The notes: a model not told the origin generated them from the letters alone. 64,000 bases of DNA from Streptantibioticus parmotrematis (GCF_019890615.1 NZ_JAINVZ010000001.1:310001-374000), one strand, 5' to 3'. Positions 35,595-44,045 are shown, counted from the first letter of the stretch. A program made the numbers and translations.

Positions 35595-36448
35595 CACGGC
35601 CCCCCTTGGATCCTGCCGGAATCGTCCGGGGTCGCGAACGAGTACGGGGCCCACGGCCCGGTGATCTCCAGGCGCACCCCCGGAACGACACCGGCCGCGT
35701 CCTGCACCGCGCGCCGGAACCGCTCACCGTGCTCGGCGGGCACCAGGAACGCCCAGTTCACGATGTTCTCACCGGGCCCGGTCGCCAGGTCGCCCTGCTG
35801 CGGCCGGTGGGCCGCGCTCGCGGACGCCCAGCTCGCCGCCTCCTGGGAGATACGGCGGGCGGCGTCCTCCGCGGCCCCGTGCGCCTCCGCCGCGCCGCGA
35901 CGCGCCGCACGGCGCGCCTGGAGATAGGCCCGGCCCGAACTCGTACCGGGCCGGGGCGCGGGCTGTGTGTCCCGGGCGGCCCGCACGTCGAGGTAGAGCT
36001 TCACACCCCACTCGACCTGTCCGGTCAGCCAGTCGAGCATCGAGGTGAACTCCTCCTCGCGCTCCTGGAGCATCCCGGCCGCCCGCTCGTCGTCGAAGTA
36101 GACGGTGGCGAGCCGCATGGGAAGGACGGTGGTGTGCTCCCAGGCCGACGCCACCACGTCGTGATGGCGTCGGGCGACGGCCTCCAGCCGGTCCAGGTCG
36201 CCGAGTTGGGCTCGCAGACCGCGCTCGTCGAACTGCCCGGCCGGAACGTCGGCGACCAGGGCGGTGAGCCCATGGGCGGTCACGACGCGCAACGCGACCC
36301 CGCCGGGCCGCTCGGCGGCGGCGTTCCGCAGTGCCCGCTCATCGCGGCCGACCGCGTACACGTACGACATCGAGGCGTCCGGTTCGGCCTGCGCGGCGGG
36401 CCCGGGCACGGCGGGGGAGGGCATGGCCGGATCTGGGACACTGGTCAT
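35594..36448 (-). CDS. gvpL: Gas vesicle protein GvpL (GvpF/L family)
   Basis: The 284-residue GvpL/GvpF family protein begins its domain at YVYAVGRDERALRN. It has RRHHDVVASAWEHTTVLPMRLATVYFDD, the conserved family centre, and ends with GPWAPYSFATPD. A charged Ala/Arg-rich helix (about residues 170-215) interrupts the domain. It overlaps gvpJ by four bases at its start. The family binds GvpA and is needed for assembly. It is paralogous to gvpF at the other end of the cluster. Confidence 0.93.
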   Translation of the reverse strand: MTSVPDPAMPSPAVPGPAAQAEPDASMSYVYAVGRDERALRNAAAERPGGVALRVVTAHGLTALVADVPAGQFDERGLRAQLGDLDRLEAVARRHHDVVASAWEHTTVLPMRLATVYFDDERAAGMLQEREEEFTSMLDWLTGQVEWGVKLYLDVRAARDTQPAPRPGTSSGRAYLQARRAARRGAAEAHGAAEDAARRISQEAASWASASAAHRPQQGDLATGPGENIVNWAFLVPAEHGERFRRAVQDAAGVVPGVRLEITGPWAPYSFATPDDSGRIQGGP

Positions 36449-36894
36449 GACGTGCCGTCTCCTTCCTCTTCCTCGTCGACACTGACACGGTGCCGGGTGG
36501 ACCCGTCCGGGGCCGCGTCCTGCGCAGCGGGTTCCAGAGCCCGCATGCGCTCGATCTCCTCCCTCAACCGCTCGTTCTCCCGAGCCAGTTCCTCATGACT
36601 GCCCGAGTGCGAGGACGACACTTCGGGGCGATGGGCCGAGGACGAGAGCGACGGGTCGTGCTCCCACCAGTCGATGCCCATCTCCTTGGCCTTGTCGACC
36701 GAGGCGACCAGCAACCGCAGCTTGATGGTGAGCAGTTCGATGTCGAGCAGGTTGATCTTGATGTCACCCGCGATCACTATGCCCTTGTCGAGCACGCGTT
36801 CCAGGATGTCCGCGAGATTGGCGGACGTCCCCTGCTGCCCGTACGGGGACAGGCCGCTGGACGGCCCCATGCGCCTGGACACTGAGTCGGACAC
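36445..36894 (-). CDS. gvpJ: Gas vesicle protein GvpJ
   Basis: The 149-residue protein has a GvpA-like core (LADILERVLDKGIVIAGDIKINLLDIELLTIKLRLLVASVDKAKEMG) followed by IDWWEHDPSL, which is characteristic of GvpJ. A C-terminal coiled coil (ELARENERLREEIERMRALE) and an acidic end follow. GvpJ is a minor component thought to act at the vesicle tips. The GTG start lies 37 bp after gvpZ. Confidence 0.93.
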   Translation of the reverse strand: MSDSVSRRMGPSSGLSPYGQQGTSANLADILERVLDKGIVIAGDIKINLLDIELLTIKLRLLVASVDKAKEMGIDWWEHDPSLSSSAHRPEVSSSHSGSHEELARENERLREEIERMRALEPAAQDAAPDGSTRHRVSVDEEEEGDGTS

Positions 36895-36931
36895 GGTCGA
36901 TCACACTCTCGTCTCTCGTTCGGCAGCCGGT

Positions 36932-38152
36932 TCAGCGGGCTGCGACGCGGCGCCGCGAACGGCCACCACGGGGGGCGTCCTCGTCGTCCCCGGCATCCTC
37001 TTCGCCCTGATCGGCGTCGGCTTCTTCGTCCTCGTAGCGGTCGTCGTCGAGCGGCTCGTCCTCCGCCTCGACGTCCTCGTCATCGAGTTCGTCCTCAGCC
37101 GGGTCCTCGTCCTCGTAACGGTCCTCGTCCTCGTCCTCTTCGGCGTCCTCGGGAAGCTCGTCGTCCTCGTCGGCGTCGTCCTCGAAACCGTCGTCGTCGC
37201 GGTCCTCGTCCGCCTCGTCGTCGGGCTCGTCCTCGTCGCGGACGTCCTCCTGCGCGTCGCCGCCGTCCTGTGGTTCGCGCTCGTCCGCCTCGGTCTCGCG
37301 CGCCTCGTTCTCCTCGCGTTCCACCGCCTCGTCGTGGTCCTCGACGACCTCGCCGTCGCGGATCTCACCACGCCACCCGTCGGTCGCCTCGCCGCGCATC
37401 ATGATGAACTTCCGGTACAGCTTCAGGTCGAGCCGCGCCCGCCGGCCCTGCGCCCGCCAGATGTTGCCGGTCTTCTCGAACAGCCCCTTGGGGTGGTATT
37501 CGAGGACCATCAGCACACGGGTGAGGTTGTCGGTGATGCGATGGAACGTCACCACGCCCTTGACGGTGCCCTTGGCGCCCTCCGTGGTCCAGGCGATCCG
37601 TTCGTCGGGGATCTGCTCGGTGACGTTGGCCTTCCAGCTGCGGGTGGACTTGGCGACCTTCACCTTCCAGTTGCTCGTGGTGTCGTCGGCCTTCTCGACA
37701 CTGACGACGCCCTTGGCGAAGGTGCTGAACTCCTGGAACTGCGTCCACTGGTCGTACGCCTCGCGCACCGGCACGCCGACGTCGATGTCCTCGCTGACGG
37801 TCACGGCCTTGGACTTGCCGCCACCGCCCTTGCGGCCCTTGCCGAAGATCTGCTTGACCTTGTCCTTGAGGGTCTCCTTCAGATGCGAGGTGCCGACGGC
37901 CATTGCGGCCTTCGCCGGCGACTTGCCCTCGCTCAGCGCCTGACCGCCCTTGGCGAGGGATCCGACGAGCCCGCCGGCACCCTGCTTGGGGTCGGCGAGT
38001 TTGTTGAGGCTGTCGCCGAGCCGCTCGCCCAGGCCGGTCAACGCGTGCGTGGCGCGGGCTTCGAGATAGCCGCGCAGCTCTTCCTTCAGCCGGTCGGTCG
38101 CCGGGTTCTCCGCCACCTGGTCCTTGATCCTCGTGAGGGGTGTGTCAGCCAC
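36932..38152 (-). CDS. gvpZ: GvpZ: SRPBCC-type gas vesicle accessory protein with acidic tail
   Basis: The 406-residue protein has a helical N-terminal part (about 1-115), an SRPBCC/polyketide-cyclase-like domain (about 120-265: SEDIDVGVPVREAYDQWTQFQEFSTF, then GVVTFHRITDNLTRVLMVLEYHPKGLFEKTGN) and a tail of about 130 residues made mostly of Asp and Glu, ending in RSRRRVAAR. The position between gvpJ and gvpY matches GvpZ of streptomycete clusters. The GTG start at 38152 overlaps the gvpY end by 8 bases and follows GAGGAGG. Its role is unknown; the tail may bind the basic tail of GvpY. Confidence 0.85.
   Translation of the reverse strand: MADTPLTRIKDQVAENPATDRLKEELRGYLEARATHALTGLGERLGDSLNKLADPKQGAGGLVGSLAKGGQALSEGKSPAKAAMAVGTSHLKETLKDKVKQIFGKGRKGGGGKSKAVTVSEDIDVGVPVREAYDQWTQFQEFSTFAKGVVSVEKADDTTSNWKVKVAKSTRSWKANVTEQIPDERIAWTTEGAKGTVKGVVTFHRITDNLTRVLMVLEYHPKGLFEKTGNIWRAQGRRARLDLKLYRKFIMMRGEATDGWRGEIRDGEVVEDHDEAVEREENEARETEADEREPQDGGDAQEDVRDEDEPDDEADEDRDDDGFEDDADEDDELPEDAEEDEDEDRYEDEDPAEDELDDEDVEAEDEPLDDDRYEDEEADADQGEEDAGDDEDAPRGGRSRRRVAAR
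36990..37340 (-). repeat. Low-complexity GAx/GTC trinucleotide tract within gvpZ
   Basis: The plus strand shows runs of GTCCTC and GTCGTC for about 350 bp, encoding the Asp/Glu tail of GvpZ on the minus strand. The strand asymmetry also creates long meaningless open frames on the plus strand. Length variation between strains is expected. Confidence 0.8.
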
Positions 38153-38774
38153 GGCTGCCTCCTCGGCTGGTGGCCTTACGAGCCGACGACGCGGTCTTGC
38201 GCGCGGTCGTGCCCGTCTTGCGTGTCGCACCGGAGGCGGTCTTGCCGGAGGCGGTCTTGCGCGCCGTTCCGGACGCCTTGCGGGAACTCGTGGAGGCGGT
38301 CTTTCGCGTGCCCGACGAAGCCTTGGACGCAGTCTTGCGTGCCCCCGAAGACCCGGAGCGCGCCTTGCGGCGTTCGCCCTTCTCCTCCTCCTCGCCCTCC
38401 TCCTCGTCCTCGTCCCGCGCCCGGTCCGGCTCCTCGTCGGCCTCGGGCTCGGCGTCGGCCTCGGCCTCGGGGCGTTCGCCGCTCTCCAGGCTGAGGGTGC
38501 GCTCGTGGAGCGAGTCCGCGAGGAGGTTGACCCGGTTGGTGAGGGCGTTGGTCGCCGCGCTCTTCGTGGCGTCGACCAGCTGCTTGCGCGCCTGGGCGCT
38601 GAGCCCCTCGAACAGCGGTGACTCGGAGACCAGCTTGCCGATCGCCTGCGGGTCCAGGCTGATCTTGCGGCCCGCCAGGAACATCCCCAGCCCGATCGCC
38701 AGCCTGGCCTTCTTCGTCCTGCCGAGGAGGTAGCCGCCCACCAGGGCCACCCCGACCTTCGCGTTGTTCACCAT
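38145..38774 (-). CDS. gvpY: GvpY: gas vesicle cluster protein with basic repeat tail
   Basis: The 209-residue protein has a hydrophobic N-terminal hairpin (VGVALVGGYLLGRTKKARLAIGLGMFLAG), a helical middle (LFEGLSAQARKQLVDATKSAATNALTNRVNLLADSL), an acidic stretch (about 105-135) and a histone-tail-like C-terminus with about eight Arg/Thr-Lys-Thr-Ala-Ser repeats. Order and composition match streptomycete GvpY. The function is unknown. It lies 30 bp after gvpG and overlaps gvpZ. Confidence 0.85.
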   Translation of the reverse strand: MVNNAKVGVALVGGYLLGRTKKARLAIGLGMFLAGRKISLDPQAIGKLVSESPLFEGLSAQARKQLVDATKSAATNALTNRVNLLADSLHERTLSLESGERPEAEADAEPEADEEPDRARDEDEEEGEEEEKGERRKARSGSSGARKTASKASSGTRKTASTSSRKASGTARKTASGKTASGATRKTGTTARKTASSARKATSRGGSRG

Positions 38775-38804
38775 CTGCTCCTCACCTCGAGGGTGCCGTC
38801 TGTC

Positions 38805-39071
38805 TCATGGGGACTGGCCGGGGCCGCGCAGTCGTGCGTACTCGGCCTCCAGCCACTCCAGCCTGTCGAGGAGTTCGTCCTCACGGCGGTCGAACTCCTC
38901 CTCGTCGATGTTTCCGTCGAGCAAGTCCTGCTCCAGCGCGGCGAGTTGGGCGCGCACCGGAGCCGGGTCGTAACACTCGGCCTCGGCGGTGCGGACGACC
39001 TGCTGGATCACCCACGCACTGCCCCGGGCCGGAGCGAGCGGGAGGGTGAGGATCTGCGTGATGAGTCCCAT
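38805..39071 (-). CDS. gvpG: Gas vesicle protein GvpG
   Basis: The 88-residue protein matches GvpG: MGLITQILTLPLAPARGSAWVIQQV, then an amphipathic helical end (LEQDLLDGNIDEEEFDRREDELLDRLEWLE). I use the ATG at 39071, which has GAGGTG at a good distance and gives the usual family N-terminus; an upstream ATG at 39092 adds seven residues. It is an accessory assembly protein. Confidence 0.93.
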   Translation of the reverse strand: MGLITQILTLPLAPARGSAWVIQQVVRTAEAECYDPAPVRAQLAALEQDLLDGNIDEEEFDRREDELLDRLEWLEAEYARLRGPGQSP

Positions 39072-39148
39072 CGAGAACACCTCGGATCTCATGTCGCCAC
39101 CGCTTCGCCCGTGCCCCCGCCCGCCCCGGCCCGTCCGGCCGGGATCGT

Positions 39149-39862
39149 TCAGACGAAGCTGTACGGGGGAAGCGGCCCGCGCAGCCGGAACGCGTAGGCG
39201 TCGCCGCGCCGGTTCGCCTCTTCGGTCACCGCCCGCGAGAACGCGTCGGCGCGCTCGCGCTTGACCAGGAAGGACACGTTGAGGAACGCGGACTCCACGG
39301 GGTCACTCACGGCATGGCCGTCAGCGGCGTCGGACAGCCGCTCGACGACGTCCCTGGCCTCCTGCTCCTCCCGGGTCCGCACCTCCTTCGACAGCAGCTC
39401 GCCGAGCGCCATCTTCTGGTCCTGAGCGGTGGGATTGGCACGGGTGAACTCGTTCAGCCGGCGCACGTCCTCCGAGCCGTCGACGATCTCCCGCAGCAGG
39501 TCGTCCTCGTCGCGCGAGACCTTGAGGTTGTACTCGACGCGTCCGTCGACCTCGCCCAGTCGCTCGGCGTAGGACGTGGCGTTCGCCTCCAGGACGGAGA
39601 CCACCTGCTCGTCGTCGGCGCCGATCAGCCCGAAGCGCATCGGCAGCACCGCGCCGTCCTCCAGGAGCCGCTCCAGCACGCTCTGGTGCGCGGCCAGGTC
39701 GCGGCGCTTGGCCCGCAGCTCGGGTGGCGCGTCGCTCACGACGGCCCGCAGGTCCCCGGCCTCCACCGCGCGCAGCGCGCCGCCGGGATCCCCGACGCCC
39801 TTGAGGCCGTCGAGCCGCAGGGGGTGGTCGGTGTCGACGATCGCGTACACATAGATCGACAC
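39149..39862 (-). CDS. gvpF: Gas vesicle protein GvpF (GvpF/L family)
   Basis: The 237-residue protein starts SIYVYAIVDTDHPL and has HQSVLERLLEDGAVLPMRFGLIGADDEQV, the family centre. It ends RLRGPLPPYSFV, the conserved C-terminus. GvpF binds GvpA and is needed for vesicle formation in other systems. The GTG start lies 3 bp after the gvpA stop, so the two are co-translated. Confidence 0.95.
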   Translation of the reverse strand: MSIYVYAIVDTDHPLRLDGLKGVGDPGGALRAVEAGDLRAVVSDAPPELRAKRRDLAAHQSVLERLLEDGAVLPMRFGLIGADDEQVVSVLEANATSYAERLGEVDGRVEYNLKVSRDEDDLLREIVDGSEDVRRLNEFTRANPTAQDQKMALGELLSKEVRTREEQEARDVVERLSDAADGHAVSDPVESAFLNVSFLVKRERADAFSRAVTEEANRRGDAYAFRLRGPLPPYSFV

Positions 39863-39865
39863 GGG

Positions 39866-40291
39866 TCAGTCCTCCTTACTGCGGCTGGTGCGACGGCTCG
39901 ACGTGCTCTTGCGCGGCTGACGCTGGCGTTCCTCGTCGCCGCCCCCCTGGAGCGATTCGCTGAGCGCCTCGACCGCGCCGGTCAGCGCTCCTTTCGACTT
40001 GCCCTTGGCGCCGCTCTCCACGGTGTCGCCGACGATGTCGGTCAGCTGCGTGGGCGCCTTGCGGCCGCTCTCCAGGTCGAGGCGGTTGCAGGCCTCGGCG
40101 AAGCGCAGATAGGTGTCGACGCTCGCGACGACCACACGCACGTCGATCTTGAGGATTTCGATGCCGACAAGGGAGACCCGCACGAACGCGTCGATCACCA
40201 GACCCCGGTCCAGGATCAGTTCGAGTACGTCGTAGAGATTTCCCGAGCCGCTTCCGCCGGAGGCGGAACTCGTTTGCGGAACTACGCTCAC
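39866..40291 (-). CDS. gvpA: Major gas vesicle structural protein GvpA
   Basis: The 141-residue protein has the GvpA core at about residues 19-70 ([55 protein letters not shown]), the shell-forming unit. The C-terminus is longer than in cyanobacteria, with a basic Ser/Arg-rich tail ([15 protein letters not shown]), as in other actinomycete GvpA proteins. Whether true gas-filled vesicles form in streptomycetes is not established. The GTG start has GGAAGG upstream. Confidence 0.95.
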   Translation of the reverse strand: MSVVPQTSSASGGSGSGNLYDVLELILDRGLVIDAFVRVSLVGIEILKIDVRVVVASVDTYLRFAEACNRLDLESGRKAPTQLTDIVGDTVESGAKGKSKGALTGAVEALSESLQGGGDEERQRQPRKSTSSRRTSRSKED

Positions 40292-40517
40292 GATGAGTTC
40301 ATCCTTCCTGGGTTATGGGCCTTTTTGCTGGACGGGCTTTCCATGTGCCGTTGTGCCTGCGGAGCCAGGGCAGGCCGAGCGGCATGCGCCACGTGGTGCG
40401 GCGGCATGCCGACACTCTGTTCGGGCCGACGGCACGGCGCCCCGTACCGGCCGACGCCGGTGACGGTCCGGGGCGGCATGTGCGCCCGGGTCCTGTCGGC
40501 GGCTACGGCCGACCGTG

Positions 40518-40832
40518 TCAGTGCTGGTCGATCTGCCCGCGGGTGTAACGCCGAGTGCGTTCGTATCCGGTGATCTCGCCGTCCTCGTCCAACTGGACGT
40601 GGTAAGAGGCCATCACGCTCGTCGTTTCCGGGATGCGCTCGACCTCGACGATCTCCACGTCCGCCACCCATCCGTCCCGGGTGGACTTCACCGACGACAC
40701 GGAGACCGCGTCGCATCCCAGCAGCTCACCCAGCTGTTTCGCGGCCCCACGCATGACCTGGGGGAGCGTGACGCGGCGTGCGGGACGATCTCCGTCTTCT
40801 CCCGCGCCCTTGTCCTGCTGCTTGGTGGTCAT
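40518..40832 (-). CDS. gvpO: Gas vesicle protein GvpO
   Basis: The 104-residue protein matches GvpO: AKQLGELLGCDAVSVSSVKSTRDGWVADVEIVEVERIPETTSVMASYHVQLDEDGEITGYERTRRYTRGQ. It has an N-terminal charged segment. It is the first gene of the cluster, 226 bp before gvpA; that gap shows no gene. It is an assembly or regulatory protein in other organisms. Confidence 0.94.
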   Translation of the reverse strand: MTTKQQDKGAGEDGDRPARRVTLPQVMRGAAKQLGELLGCDAVSVSSVKSTRDGWVADVEIVEVERIPETTSVMASYHVQLDEDGEITGYERTRRYTRGQIDQH

Positions 40833-41191
40833 GCCGTATCCGTCCGTTCGGTCAATGGAATGGTCAATCAGTGTCGTCCGGCAATTCTGAGCTGGTGGCC
40901 GCCTGCCCCCTGGGATCGAACGTATGCACCGGAGGGAGAGGTCTTGGCTCAATACGCCGTCAAGTGAGCGGGCGTTCCGGACGGACCGCCACGCAACGAC
41001 GACGAGTGATGACCCCGGGTCGTCCGGGAGACCGCACGGCCCGCACGAGGTCACCGGAGCCACTCGACATCGCACACGCCACACGCCACACGCCGCGCGC
41101 GTGGCACCATGCCGGTTCACCGGACCCGCCCCTGAGGGACAGCGCGACAATGGACGGACGGACATATCCGACGCACAGGCTGGAGGAGCTC
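40833..41191. other. Intergenic region between gvpO and the 34-residue peptide gene
   Basis: This 359-bp region is less GC-biased than its surroundings and should hold the gvp promoter on the minus strand. I see no clear sigma-factor consensus and no supported gene. Short open frames across it lack ribosome-binding sites. Confidence 0.5.
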
Positions 41192-41296
41192 ATGCTGCAA
41201 CCCATCGCGGACGCGCTGGCAGCCGTGGGAAGTGCGATCGCCGCCGTCGTCTCCGCCCCCTTCAAGTTGCTGGCCCGCCTCTTCGGCGGGGCGTAG
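41192..41296 (+). CDS. 34-residue LPFR-motif-type small protein
   Basis: The peptide starts MLQPIADALAAVGSAIAAVV and ends SAPFKLLARLFGGA. It is a short amphipathic or membrane helix followed by PFKLLARLFGGA. This matches the streptomycete small-protein family known as 'LPFR motif small protein' (from memory), with APFK in place of LPFR. GGAGGAG sits 5 bases before the ATG at 41192, a very strong site that decides this start over the ATG at 41150. The function is unknown. It lies just before the IS remnant. Confidence 0.72.
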   Translation: MLQPIADALAAVGSAIAAVVSAPFKLLARLFGGA

Positions 41297-41321
41297 CGGG
41301 GACGGCGGGTCCGGGCGTGCC

Positions 41322-41620
41322 GTTGACTGAAAGCGCGGTGGGCGCGGATCGAGCCCGTTGCTCCCGGACGGCACCCCGAAGCGGGGTGTCCGGTGGCGGG
41401 ACTCTCGTGAGGTGATCGACACGGTCGCCGACCGACGGCACCTGGGAACAGGTCTTCACCACGCCGCTGGCCCTGGCCCACGCGGAGGAGACCCTCAACT
41501 GGGCGATCTCGGTGGACTCCACGATCGTGCGGGCCCACCAGCACACGGTCGGGGCCCGCGAAATGGGGCCCCGACCGGTGAACCGGACGGCTCTGCCCAG
41601 GCGTTGCTCTGCGCCTTGAG
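41322..41620 (+). mobile_element. Degraded IS5-family transposase fragment (copy 1)
   Basis: Broken reading frames match an IS5/IS1647-type DDE transposase. LKARWARIEP is followed, after a 1-base shift, by LLPDGTPKRGVRWRDSREVIDTVA. An internal deletion joins this to DGTWEQVFTTPLALAHAEETLNWAISVDSTIVRAHQHTVGA, which holds the first catalytic Asp (VDSTIVRAHQH). A further frameshift precedes GAPTGEPDG. The rest of the element is missing. It is clearly inactive. A related fragment lies inverted at 46437-46490. The remaining DNA to 41706 holds no gene. Confidence 0.85.
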
Positions 41621-41706
41621 CTGGTCGAGGTCGCGCGGTGCCGAGCCGACGTGCTTTCGCTGTGCTCCTCGGGTATGACCGCTTCGGTGTGCTCGGGCGC
41701 GCGGGT

Positions 41707-43032
41707 TCAGAAGACCGTGTCGTCCTGGTCCGGGATGATGCTGCCGTCGTCGCGCCGCACCGGACCGAGGCTGCCGTCCGGGTTGGTGTATCCGGTCGTC
41801 GCGCAGGGGTAGGGCGTCGTGCGTTGCGGAAGCGGCTGGATGAACATCGGGTTGATGAGCCACTTGCCGTCGGCGTCGTCGTACGCGTGGCACATCAGCT
41901 CGGTGATGTTGCGGTTGATGGCCAGGTGGACACCGATCGCGTCGCCGACGAACACCACGTCGGTCGAGGAGTCGCCGGCCGCCAGCACGGCGTGCTCGCC
42001 GGCCGGCGCGGGCTGAAAAGCCGCCGCGCCGCGGATGCCGAAGACGTCCTGGTTGACGAAGCACCGTTTGCCGTTGACATAGGTCAGCACCGAGTCCGCG
42101 CCGTCCGGGACGCCGCCGCAGCCACGCAGGTGCGGGGTCTGGCGGCCGTGCGCGTACAGATTCTGGATGCCGATCACACGGCCGGGCGGGATGCCGAGGC
42201 CGGCCGCCCACACCTGGACGTCGATCTGCGGGGAGGCGCTGGCCACCCATACCGCGTAGCCGTCGCGTACGAGGGTGTGGATGAGGTCGCGCTGCTGGAC
42301 GTAGTAGCGCACCCAGCCGGTGACCTGATGGCTGCCGACCTGCTGGGTGGTACCGATCGGCGCGGCGAGGTTCTGGGTCCTGGCGCGTTCGGCGTACGAG
42401 GCGATCTGGGCCGGGGTGTGCCCGGTGAGGAGTTCGGCGACCCAGGCCGAACCCGGCGACATCAGCCGGTGGTCGTACCCCGCGAAGGCGGTCGCTCCGG
42501 TGGTGGACGTGCCGTGGTAGACGGCGTAGATCTCATCGGCGCAGGCCGTGTCGGCGGCCGTCGGCAGGGGCGATCCCACGGCGGCGGATGCGTCGCAGGC
42601 GCTGTCGAGGGCGTTGGCCGCGGCCGGGGTCAGGTAGCGGTTCAGGGACGACCAGTCGGCTGGGCGCAGCACCTTGTCGTTGCGCAGGATCCAGTAGAAG
42701 AGTGCGTCGCCCACGTCGTTCTTGACGACGGTGTTGTCCCAGTCGAAGACGGCCACCGGGGCCTTGCCGTCAAGGGCGCTGCGGTCGGCCAGAGTTGAGG
42801 GGGTGGAGGGTCCGCAGGGCGCGTACGCGTCGATGACCTGCTGGAGGCGCGCCCGGTTGTCGCCGTACCAGGCGGGGGACCGGGGCAGCTCGGCGCAGGC
42901 GCGTCGCGGGGTGGCGGAGGCGTTCACGGGTGTGAGGGCGACGGCCAGCACAGCCAGCACGGCCAGGCCTATGGCCGTGCGCGGGCGGAGCTTGCGGGTG
43001 AGCGGGGATGCCGTTCTTCGGAGCACGGGCAC
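41707..43032 (-). CDS. Secreted HAD-superfamily phosphatase-like protein
   Basis: The 441-residue protein has a signal peptide (LRPRTAIGLAVLAVLAVALTPVNASA, cleavage near residue 40) and HAD motif I VAVFDWDNTVVKND. It has a motif II Ser (WVASASPQIDVQVW, as in phosphoserine phosphatases) and motif III/IV region AAGDSSTDVVFVGDA. Several Cys pairs suggest disulphides. It probably removes phosphate from an external substrate; the substrate is unknown. The GTG start at 43032 has AAGGA upstream. The next gene on the same strand (43150-43749) is also a secreted HAD protein. Confidence 0.85.
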   Translation of the reverse strand: MPVLRRTASPLTRKLRPRTAIGLAVLAVLAVALTPVNASATPRRACAELPRSPAWYGDNRARLQQVIDAYAPCGPSTPSTLADRSALDGKAPVAVFDWDNTVVKNDVGDALFYWILRNDKVLRPADWSSLNRYLTPAAANALDSACDASAAVGSPLPTAADTACADEIYAVYHGTSTTGATAFAGYDHRLMSPGSAWVAELLTGHTPAQIASYAERARTQNLAAPIGTTQQVGSHQVTGWVRYYVQQRDLIHTLVRDGYAVWVASASPQIDVQVWAAGLGIPPGRVIGIQNLYAHGRQTPHLRGCGGVPDGADSVLTYVNGKRCFVNQDVFGIRGAAAFQPAPAGEHAVLAAGDSSTDVVFVGDAIGVHLAINRNITELMCHAYDDADGKWLINPMFIQPLPQRTTPYPCATTGYTNPDGSLGPVRRDDGSIIPDQDDTVF

Positions 43033-43149
43033 TGCGTCCGTCCTTCGTGGAGGTGAGCGGATTCCTCGGCGAACTCCTCGTGTCGTCGACCGATGCTGTC
43101 CGCCAACGGGGAGGGGGGAAGCGGGAACCGACAGGGACGAGCCGGTGGA

Positions 43150-43749
43150 TCAGCTGAGCAGGCCGTTGTAGTCCGGCAGCTTGAAGGCCTTCTCGTAGTG
43201 GCCTCCCTGGAAGTCGGTGTCCTGGTTCCCGATGTTCGCGGTGAGGGTGTAGCCCTCTTTCTCGTAGTTGATCCGGCAGTCGAGCTTCACCTGGGCCTTG
43301 CCTTCCGAGCTGCCGTCGGGCCGAAGGCAGAGCCCGTCCACCGGATATCCGGCGTTCTGCAACTGGCCGAGTGTGGAATGGTACGAATCCTGCTGCCGAT
43401 AGGAGGCGAACAACACAGCGGCGTGGTGCTGTTCCGCGTACTGCGCGATTCGCAGTATCGCCTGCACGGGTTTTCCGGGGTCGAAGTGCGTCGCCAACGC
43501 CGTGTTGTCGATGTCGAGCACGATCGCCGGACGCTCGCCGGGGGTGACGTTCGCCAGGCGTTGCTGAAGCCAGGACTGCGCCTGGTTCGCCACCTTCTGG
43601 ACGTCGGACAGCCAGGTCTGTTCGGTCACGTTCTGGCTGCCGGAGGCGGGAGCATTCCGCACGGAGTCCGCCGCGTACGCCTCCTGGACCGTACTCAGGA
43701 GTAGGCAACCCAGCAATGCCACAGTGGTCGCTTTGCGCCGCGCCGACAT
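43150..43749 (-). CDS. Secreted HAD-family acid phosphatase
   Basis: The 199-residue protein has a signal peptide (RRKATTVALLGCLLLSTVQEAYA) and the class B/plant-type acid phosphatase motif I in AIVLDIDNTALATHFD (DxDxT). FASYRQQDSYHSTLGQLQNAGYPVDGLCLRP gives motif II, with Ser instead of the usual Thr, and NIGNQDTDFQGGHYEKAFKLPDY supplies the late Asp residues. Compared with PF03767 members it is compact. ATG 43749 follows GGAGG. It is upstream of and co-directional with the larger HAD gene (117-bp gap), so a joint role in phosphate scavenging is plausible. Confidence 0.85.
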   Translation of the reverse strand: MSARRKATTVALLGCLLLSTVQEAYAADSVRNAPASGSQNVTEQTWLSDVQKVANQAQSWLQQRLANVTPGERPAIVLDIDNTALATHFDPGKPVQAILRIAQYAEQHHAAVLFASYRQQDSYHSTLGQLQNAGYPVDGLCLRPDGSSEGKAQVKLDCRINYEKEGYTLTANIGNQDTDFQGGHYEKAFKLPDYNGLLS

Positions 43750-44045
43750 GGGTCCTCCAAATTTCAACACATCGTGAGGGAGAGTGAGGCCGGACGGGGC
43801 ATCCGAGTCCCGGGACCCCCTCTCCCGACCTTGCCCCGGCCGGCTGCGACAGAATGTAGCGGCCTTGCGGACAAGGCGGTCAAGCCCTGGAATCACGGGG
43901 GTTGACTCCCTTGAAGACGGGGACGGTCCGCCCAGTGAGACCGGTTCGATGTGTTCAATGGCCTTTTCGTTCAGTTATCACTCTTGACAGGCGTCGGACG
44001 ACGGCTCCACCATCAAGCCCCCACATCCTCACGCACCACATCACC
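43750..44045. other. Divergent promoter region between the HAD phosphatase and XRE genes
   Basis: This 296-bp region is locally AT-richer. It contains TTGACA at 43984-43989, a good -35 box for the plus-strand regulator, but no convincing -10 box at 16-18 bases. No gene is supported. Confidence 0.4.

Noticed and set aside
36674-38494. A 606-codon open frame on the plus strand across the gvp cluster
   Set aside because: It is antisense to gvpY, gvpZ and gvpJ, has the composition created by the GAx-rich acidic tail read backwards, and matches no family.
43966-43987. TTCGTTCAGTT...TCTTGA resembles a segment at 46288-46309 (about 18 of 22 bases)
   Set aside because: The match is short, lies in the same orientation and does not extend, so chance or shared promoter composition is as likely as a repeat.
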